A stretch of 64,000 bases of DNA from Certhia americana (Eukaryota > Chordata > Aves > Passeriformes > Certhiidae): assembly GCA_018697195.1 (NCBI GenBank), contig CM031873.1, positions 1,970,077 through 2,034,076 of the forward strand, read 5' to 3'. A program made the position numbers and the translations under genes. Of this stretch, positions 51,180 through 64,000 are shown piece by piece (position 1 is the stretch's first letter; each line of letters starts with the position of its first letter). The notes below the pieces were generated by a model. That model saw only the letters and a program-made list of their open reading frames with translations, did no database searches and was not told the origin of the DNA.

Positions 51180-51540
51180 AGCTCTGCTCAGAGCTCAGGC
51201 ACACACAACAATCCTTTGGCAGCCCCACAACCAAGGACACCAAAGCTGCAGCCTCAGCCCCAAAAAGTGCAACCAGCAGAGAAGTGAGGAGAGCAAGCTG
51301 GCAGGGTGGGACTGCAGAACCTGGAGCTGGAATTGCACAATGAAGGCCAAGGTGGAAATGGACCCAAAGTGATCAAAGGGTGAAACTCCTGACTCGGCTC
51401 CACCTTGGCTCCATCTTGGGTGCAGCCCTGGCTGGGCTCTTGCCCTGCCCAAGGTGCATCCTTTGAAGGGCTTTTAATAAATACTAAATTTATTCCTTTT
51501 AACACCGCCTAGCTTCTCTTCCAGGCATCAAACCAACAAA
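51180..51540 (+). mobile_element. Probable solo LTR, plus orientation
   Basis: It ends in a recognisable LTR tail: 'ccttggctccatcttggg', 'ctgggctcttgccctgccca', AATAAA at 51476-51481, then 'tttattccttttaacacc'. This layout of poly-A signal followed by U5 is typical of a songbird ERV LTR. No internal retroviral genes are next to it. Confidence 0.6.
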
Positions 51541-52392
51541 CAGATGTATGTAGATTGTACGTTATGGAATATCTACCCTAATTCATCAGGGTCTGGGCAC
51601 CAGCCACCCAGCAAGTTGATTTGGCTGAAGTAGGGCAGAGCAATCACCAGTGATGTCCCAACACGTGCAGGGCTGACTTCCTTTCACCTCAGCTGTAATG
51701 TGTGCTCAGAGAAGCAGCACATCCACGCAGATCCTGCTCATTCCTGGTGCCCCCCATAGCTCTGAGCACATCTCAATTCCTTGTCAGGGCATCAGGGACC
51801 CCAGTGATGTGAGGAGGAGCTGCAGTGACCTGTCCCCAGGCAGAAGGAGACACTGCTATCTGTGTAGGCTCCTGAGCCTGCTCTCCAGGCACTCAACCCA
51901 TAGCAGGAGGTTTCCTACTGGAGCAGAAGCTGAGCAGCTCTGAGCTCTCTCCAGCCTCCCAGAGCTCACTAGCAGGGTGTGCAAGGGGATTCCTGCTGAA
52001 GAGGATATCTGCTCTATCCCATGACCATTACAGGCTCCACGTGGGGGTACAAATAGGTCACTGAGACCTGAGAAGGCCAAAGGCTTCTTAGGCTTCATAT
52101 AGAGATAGTAGGAATGTGCTTGTGCTGTCTCCTGTTACTGACAGGGGGACACAGAACACATTGTGTTTTTCAGTACCATTTCCCGTGTGCAAGTTAGTTA
52201 TTTTTGCTCCATTCAAATGACATTTTTCACCATCTTGAGGTTGTTTGCTCTCTAGAAGGCTTCACCACCTGGGTGGAATGTCACACAGAGGCTGGATGTC
52301 TGGGGAGAGGAGGATAATGGCACATGTCTTGGGTGTGAGAGTCTGTCTGTTCCTTTGGACTCCCTCAGTACAGACATTCAGAGAGCCACACA

Positions 52393-52510
52393 GATCACAG
52401 AAGGGTTTGGGTTGAAGAGACCTTTAAATCCCACCTAATCCAATTTCCCTGACCTGGGCAGGGACGTCATGCAATCTTATTCCCTTCAATGTTATGTTAT
52501 TGTCAGAAAT
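52393..52510 (-). mobile_element. CR1 3' end fragment, minus orientation
   Basis: 'gatcacagaagggtttgggt' followed by 'gaagagacctttaaatccca' is the reverse complement of a CR1 3' end. Short and 5'-truncated. Confidence 0.7.
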
Positions 52511-53009
52511 AACCCACAGACGTGATGTTAGTGCTGTATCATACACATTTTTCTGAAAAATTATGCCTGGCAACTCAGAATGAAAAAAAAGTTTGTACCA
52601 CACGCCTGTGATGGACCAGGATAAATGCTTACCAGCATACAGTTATCACTGAGACTATGTCCAGCCTGTGGTAATAAGAAGAATCTCCTTTACTCTACCT
52701 GCCCTGCTGCTCCTCACCTGGCAGAGCTCCTTCCTGATGTGATGCATTTTGCTGCCCCAATGAGCTCCACAGATCTCTGACTCTGCCTGCAGATCATGCT
52801 GCTCTGCAAGGACTGAAAGCAACCAAAGCATGTTGCTGCTGCTGGGGACATCTCAGCTGATGATCATGAGAAGCAGTGTTATGGATTTGGTGTTCTGGAA
52901 GGATATGCTTGGGCAAGTGGCATGGAATTAACTGTATGTTAAATGAATGAAGTGAAATCAAAGATTTCACTGATGGCCATGGCTTCAGCTGCACTGGAGT
53001 GGCCAACTG

Positions 53010-53096
53010 GAAACATCCCCAGCCAGAGGGGCCAGCTGGACACACCCACAGCCAGAGGGGACACCTGGGCACACCCACAGCCAGAGGGGACACCTT
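53010..53096. repeat. 28-bp minisatellite, three copies
   Basis: Three tandem copies of a unit with the core 'cacccacagccagagggg', the first slightly diverged. Confidence 0.85.
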
Positions 53097-54774
53097 GGAG
53101 AGCCTTCAGTCTTATGGAATCACAGAGCATATAGCCTGAGAGTAGCTCCCAGGGGTAAAGGGTACCAAGAAATATTCCATTTCCTACTGCAAACCCTCTG
53201 CCCATACAGGGAGTTCTTGTGTTTCCAGTTCATGAGCTTGATGAGTGTGAACAGGCAGGAGGGGGAGGTTCCCAGTGGCCAGTACACAGCACCTGCAGGA
53301 ACTTCCCCTTGCCCTCCCCAGCCTGGCTAGAAAGTGCCTCCTCACTCCTTATCTCTCAGTTAACTGCTGGGATGGGGAGAAGAAAATACACATCATAGGC
53401 CCTGGTAGAAAGGGAGCAGCTGTCTGGTCACTGTCTCAAGAAGGATCTATTTTCAGCACAACTGAATCCTTTCTCCTCCATGGGGAATGTGCACCTTGAC
53501 AACACTGCATTTTTGTGCAGCACAGTCTGTATCCAGAGATGGCTTCCAGCCTGCCTCTTCCCATTTATCTCTACTGTGGTTTGCTTCTGCTCCCAGTGAA
53601 GTTCACCCTGCAGAGATGGAAATAGAAATGACAGAATATTAACGGTTCCCAGGAAGCATTTTTTTTTTTTCCCCTTTGAGGTGCTTGCACTTCTTTCAAC
53701 AGATTCCTTCCTGGACAGATTTCTCCTTGCTGTACCTGGATAGAGAAAACATAACAAAGTTTCCTCTGAAGTAATTTTTTGGGATCTAGAAAATGAAATT
53801 ACAGTGAATCATGTGTTTCAGATTAGAGACTATTTCTTCATAAGAAACCACTGCACCGGTGTCATATAAATGATACCTTGGTCAAAGAGAAGAGCTGTAT
53901 AAATTAAACCAAATCCAAAGCAGATGCTCAGTAGCTTAGACTGCTTTCCAAGGATTCTTATGACAGCTGACCAAACACTTCACTTTGCTTTTCATGAGCT
54001 TCACGTCATACACTACAACACAGAACGCTGGGTTGCCATATTTATTGTTATTTTATTTTTGCACTTGCCCTCTCTCCTCTTCCAGCCTCCACAAACATAG
54101 TGTCTTTTCCCTGTTGACTGAGAGTTCATACACTACTTGTATGCACAATGCATGCTCTTACAGCTGCCATTGCTTTAGCCTAATTTCCTTCAGAAAGAGA
54201 TTTTAAGACAACTCAAAACACTGAAAGAGAAGTTCTTGTTTTCTGTGTTTTGTTTCATTAATGCAGAAGAGGAGAAAAGGAAATAGTTATGAATTTAGAG
54301 CTTTCAAGTGAAAATAGTTGATTTTTTAACATTTTATCTTCCTCTTTTTATAATTTAATTAGCAATACAGATGAATATGGAGGAAAGATTTGAGTATCTG
54401 TGATTCCACGATTGCAAACACCCATTTAACATTAGGTGATTGCTGTGTTAAGGACAGTGTGCAGCTGAGTACTGAAGCAAAACCTTGAGGTGAATCTGGG
54501 ACCCAATAAAACAAAGCAAGCACAAAGAGCTGAACCTGGAGAGACCAGTATATGCTGGGTGCTGAGCAGGTGAAAAGCAGCTTTGCAAAGAAAGAACCTG
54601 GGGGTTCTGGGGGACAGCAAGTTGAACATGAGCCAACAATGTGTCCTTTCTGTGAAGGGGGTGAATGGTGTCTGCATTAGGAGGAGTGTTGCAGCAGGTA
54701 GAGGGAGGTGATCCTTGCCCTTAATTCAGCACTAAGGCCACACATGATGTCCAGTGCAGAGCTCACCAGTGTAT

Positions 54775-55140
54775 GAGAGATGCAGAGCTACTGGAGAGGG
54801 TCCAGAAAAGGGCCAGGGAGATGAATGAGAGACTGGAGCATCTCTCTCACAAGAGGAGGCTGAAAGTGCAGAGACTGTTCAGCCTGGAGAGGAGAATGAT
54901 TAGGTGAATCATATCCATGGATATAAATACCTGGAGATGCACAGAGGATGGAACCAGTCCCTTTTTAGTGGTGTCCAGTGACAAGACAAGAGGCAGTGGG
55001 CACAGTCTGACACACAGACTTTCGCCCTGTGAAAATCTGAGAATATTTTTTTTCTGTAAAGGTGACTGAGCGCTGGCACAAGTTTCCCAGCGCTCTTGTG
55101 AAATCTCCATCCTTGGAGATATTCAAAAGCCACCTGGATT
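54775..55140 (+). mobile_element. CR1 LINE 3' fragment, plus orientation
   Basis: 'ctggagagggtccagaaaag', 'gttcagcctggagaggagaa', 'gtgtccagtgacaagacaag', 'ctggcacaagtttcccagcg' and 'ccttggagatattcaaaagc' occur in CR1 order. No frame is kept. Confidence 0.85.
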
Positions 55141-55679
55141 AAAGAATCTCTTTCATTGCTGTGTTCTACTTCACAACCCTCTTCTGAGATTTGGACCTTT
55201 TCAAAATGGTTTTATGTTCTACCACTGGACTATGGGGGCCTACTGACACTAAGTTCAATCCCCAAACCACTGGTGAGTGTCAATACCTGGAGACACCTCA
55301 ACTCACAATGGGAATGCTTCCCATTCAAACCAGACCTCCCCTCTGCTGCCTGCCCAGAGCTACCTGGCTGTGTGCCTCACTCCTGCCTCTTGCACAGCTG
55401 GGTCCACATCCTGCACAGCACAACAGCAAAAACCCAGAAGAGCTCTCTGACTAGAATGGCTTTGTTGTTGGCCACTGGGAAGGTAATGTCCCCAAAGTCA
55501 GGTGAGCTAGCCCAGCACTCTCAGCTGTAGAATCATAGAATCATGGCTCTAGGTGGGGTGGGGCCATGGGGAAGTGCACTGCCTCACCAGAACAGGGCCT
55601 GACCTGCCCTTCCCAGCCACACATGCCTCCCAAAATGTCTCAAGACATCAATCTTTCCAGTCTCTCACACCTGGTTACA

Positions 55680-55980
55680 GGAAACTCCTGGTTAGCCAGG
55701 ACTGATGATAAATGATGGAGAGTGGCTGGGCAAATTCTTCCCACAGGTCCCTCAATGGCCTCAGGTGAATCCTGTCTGGCCTCACAGACTTGTGAACTCA
55801 GCAGGTCACTGAGTAATTCCTCCTCGATTTCAGGGGGTCCTTCTGTTCCTCCACCTGACTATCAGTTTAAACAGGCTGGTTGCCCTGAGGATAACCACTC
55901 TTTCTGTTGACTGAGGCAAAGAAGGTGTTAAGTACCTCAGCCTAAATCTGACAGGATTTAGATCAGCTCACATGACTGGG
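55680..55980 (-). mobile_element. CR1-like fragment, minus orientation
   Basis: 'cctgtctggcctcacagact', 'gactgaggcaaagaaggtgt' and 'taagtacctcagcc' resemble the reverse complement of an interior CR1 segment. It is strongly decayed. A separate short piece of CR1 3' octamers (tagaatcatagaatca) lies at about 55,529. Confidence 0.55.
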
Positions 55981-57085
55981 CTCTATTCCTAAAACAAGAC
56001 CAGACTCTCTCCAGCACTACCAGTAAATCCCCTTCCCCTCTCTCCATCAGCATTGTCCAGGCATGTTTGCCACCCCCAGTGCTCTGGTATACCCATGGTG
56101 TTTTGGATTAAGTATCCAAGATATTTGTAATGAAATGGAAGTACAGGACTGAGGATATATCAGGTAGAGAGCCTCTGGGACTACATGCTGACATGATGTG
56201 TTTGTGCATATATCCAATTATTTGTAAAGGTATTACTGAAAAGAGGTTTTCTCTAGTATTTGTAAGTAGGTGTGCTGGTTTCAGCTGGCAGGCATTTCAA
56301 ATCAGTTATTCTTACTAGGGTTACAGGCATTGCTTAAGGATAAGTTAAGTTGCCAGAAAAAGCAGAGAGCATCTTGCTCACCAGAACTAACCTGCAAATC
56401 AGGAATCTCAGCAGGTATAACCCATCACAGGGTTCACAAAAACAGTTTTCAGAGAATCTCACACTTATTTGCAATCTGAAATCTGTGCAAAGAGGCACAC
56501 AGGCACATGCCTCTGTGTGTGTGTGCACACTCTTCTTGATACCCCTAAAGCTGCCTCTCATCTGTCAGAGCCATCAACTTAAAAGCCCAGGTAGAACCCA
56601 GCCTCTCCCTGCTGCAGTGTTTGGCTGACCACCCTCCTCACCTCATACATCTGCACTTCTGCTTTCAGGCTTAAACCAGCAAAACTGACAAAACGTTTTA
56701 ATAATGCTAGTTTATCTTTTAACATCCTGTTTTATCTATTGTACAGCTGGGATAGCTGCTGCACAGACATACCAAGCAATCCATCCCAGGTTGTGCCGTG
56801 AGTCGGTGGGAAAGCCAGCAATCAAATCCATAAGTCCTGAATCCAAGTTCTTTAAGTGCTTTGACTAGTCCAGATTCTCTCCTTAACACCCTTGGAAGAT
56901 TGTTTATAGGAGATGTGTTCATATAGCCACTAAGACATCAAAATTTTCTAATTATATCTAGCCATGTCAAATGACAATTATGCCCTTAGTTCAGTTTGCC
57001 AGACAATGCTTTACCAAAGAGAGTTTGCCAAAATATTTTTGACCGAAGAAAGAGTAGGCATCTGTAGCATCTGCAGGCGAGATCG

Positions 57086-57092
57086 TATAAAA
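57086..57092 (+). promoter_or_regulatory. TATA box of the second myosin gene
   Basis: TATAAAA about 30 bp before a short proposed first noncoding exon that ends CCAAG|gtaaga at 57136. The distance to the start codon (1.6 kb, two noncoding introns) matches the family layout. Confidence 0.65.
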
Positions 57093-57115
57093 CGTCCCTG
57101 CAACACGTCTGCCCT

Positions 57116-57136
57116 GGCTCCACAGAAAGCTCCAAG
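57116..57136 (+). other. Proposed first noncoding exon of the second myosin gene
   Basis: It runs from the predicted start about 30 bp after the TATA box to a strong donor gtaaga at 57137. The 5' end is inferred. Confidence 0.5.
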
Positions 57137-57328
57137 GTAAGAGGATGGGGTCTGCAGGCTGGCAGGAAGGGGATGGCAGCCTAATGTGCCACCACATTCC
57201 TGCTGCCTCTGGTGCTCCTGTCCAGGAGGGCATTCCATTATAAATCTGTTTTCAAGGCACCTTGAGTGTGTTTTCACTCTTGATTTCTGTGCAGCAGCAA
57301 CTTGGGAACTGACATTTCTGTTTTACAG

Positions 57329-57376
57329 TACTGACCAGCTGCCAGCCTACAAGCCACACATCTGGTATCACGAGAG
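57329..57376 (+). other. Second noncoding exon of the second myosin gene
   Basis: A 48-bp block with acceptor ctgttttacag and donor GAG|gtaaga, containing no ATG. The third exon begins at 58639 (acceptor atcctcag) and contains the start codon at 58673. Confidence 0.6.
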
Positions 57377-58149
57377 GTAAGAAGCTGATTTACTAATTCT
57401 TAGGGGCAGAGACAGATCCTTTTGGGTGGGGTGTCAGAAAGGGTGACTGGTTCACCCTATATGCAAATCTGGTGGGATTGCAGTAGAAAGTGGTGAGGGT
57501 GCCCAAGGCTGTGTTTGAAGCCTCTGAGCACTGATGACAGAACAAAAAATCCCCATGGGGAAATTCCTGACTTCTGCTTAACTGACCTTCCATAAATCAA
57601 GGTCTGCTGCCTTCCCATCTTTGCTACACCAGGAGGAGAATGGCATCAGATAAGTACAGCAGGAAAAAATGCAAAATCCTGTATTCTGCTTAAGAATATA
57701 TTAATTATTAAATCATCTGAACATACAGACCTTCTAACCACCTTTGTAGAGTGCCAGAACTCTCAGCTTTCTTAGATATCCACTTTCTTACTCCAGGCAA
57801 AAAATATATTTATTACCTAAAGAATAAAAAGGGAATAAATTTTACTAAAGTTGCTAGAGGATTTTCAAGTGCACTTGGCTAAATTTAGGTTCCCTAGATG
57901 TTTAATGAGTCACTTGAAGAAATACTTTTTAAAAAAAACCCTTTTGAGTACTTGTGTGTTCCTAGATTTTTTCAGTAAGTATTTATTTGAGATCCTAATA
58001 TAGCCTTGGAAATTTTAATGATTGAATTTTATTTCACCTGAGTCAGAACATTGGGGCTGAAATTATCTAGGTATTGTAGTGAAGGGGGACAAATGCATAG
58101 AGCAAATTAATTGTGGCAGAATATTAAAAGCTCACAAAGCCTGCACTTC

Positions 58150-58169
58150 TTTTTTTTTTTTTTTTTTTT
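58150..58169. repeat. poly-T tract (20 T)
   Basis: Simple T run inside the last 5' UTR intron of the second myosin gene. Confidence 0.9.
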
Positions 58170-58672
58170 CCAGTGGAGAACTTCAGTAGCAAAATTTATT
58201 AATTACCCACTACCTTTCCATTACCATTAAATAGGTAAATGTCCCACAGATTCATTGTTTTCCAAGACTGTAGGTCAGCTACACTGCAGTTTTTCAGTAG
58301 TTTTATTTTACTGCTCATCCTTTTAACCATTTCTTCTGTTTCCTTTCCTAATAATGATATCTTAGTGAAACTTGTTCAACAAATTCCATCTTGTCTTACA
58401 GGCACAGTATTCTTAAACCACCAAATCCACACTTCTGAAAAGGTCATCAACGACCATTTGAAGACCTATACTGCATCCATGAAAGACTCTTATTTTGACA
58501 AAAAATTAAGTTTCTAGATATCCCATGTTAAAATGTGTATGTTAAAATTCTCTGAGTATGAAGAGACACCAAGGCATTGGAAAAAATTTTCTCAAATCTT
58601 ACAGAATAAATAATCATTATCGTATTTTTTATCCTCAGAGTCACCTGCTGACATCCTCATTAGAGGGCAGAC

Positions 58673-64000
<5,328 letters not shown>

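Larger units (their letters stand above)
41816..57085. other. Intergenic interval between MYH3 and the next myosin gene
   Basis: About 15 kb without a gene I can support. Contents: a duplicated LTR-derived block around an assembly gap (42.3-49.2 kb), an LTR near 51.2-51.5 kb, CR1 pieces at 52.4, 54.8 and 55.7 kb, a 28-bp minisatellite at 53.0 kb, and otherwise unique-looking sequence (49.65-51.1, 51.55-52.3, 53.1-54.7 and 56.0-57.0 kb). In mammals the same interval holds the fast-Myh super-enhancer and linc-MYH; I could not recognise equivalent elements by eye. Confidence 0.6.

Noticed and set aside
53010..53096. CRISPR-like short direct repeats
   Set aside because: The copies are directly adjacent without unique spacers and the genome is vertebrate; it is a minisatellite.

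Overview
The window looks like a piece of a bird chromosome, most likely from a passerine. Four protein-coding loci are broken by many short introns with GT/AG borders. The interspersed repeats are CR1 LINE tails, LTR-type sequences of a kind common in songbirds, and simple repeats. Gene order TMEM220 - ADPRM - SCO1 - MYH3 - next sarcomeric myosin matches the conserved vertebrate block (human 17p13.1). Species assignment is inference.

Layout: (1) 1-3.9 kb: 3' part of TMEM220 (+); the first exon or exons lie left of the window or were not recognised. (2) 4.6-6.6 kb: ADPRM on the minus strand, three coding exons, complete, converging on TMEM220. (3) 6.67-12 kb: SCO1 (+), six coding exons, complete; its ATG is only 45 bp from the ADPRM ATG, in a GC-rich bidirectional promoter. 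(4) 12-17.7 kb: intergenic with one CR1. (5) 17.7-41.8 kb: a complete sarcomeric myosin heavy chain gene, MYH3-like, with 39 coding exons giving 1941 residues by my count. (6) 41.8-57 kb: intergenic. It holds LTR-derived DNA and a 100-N assembly gap flanked by two copies of the same roughly 3.2-3.7 kb segment; the second copy looks like uncorrected long-read sequence. (7) 57-64 kb: the first half of the motor domain (14 coding exons) of a second, fast-type myosin heavy chain gene that runs off the right edge.

Functionally, the two MYH genes belong to the tandem sarcomeric myosin cluster whose members are switched in development and among fibre types. SCO1 is a mitochondrial copper chaperone for cytochrome c oxidase. 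ADPRM is a soluble Mn-dependent ADP-ribose/CDP-alcohol diphosphatase. TMEM220 is a small multi-pass membrane protein.

I do not see an undescribed gene system. The points most worth checking are the false-duplication signature around the gap, a mosaic of near-identical and strongly diverged exons between the two myosins (gene conversion), the 45-bp ADPRM/SCO1 head-to-head spacing, a GC-AG intron in MYH3, and the MYH3-to-fast-MYH intergenic interval, which in mammals holds the fast-myosin super-enhancer. Exon borders were placed by eye from splice consensus plus protein similarity recalled from memory; no search was run.
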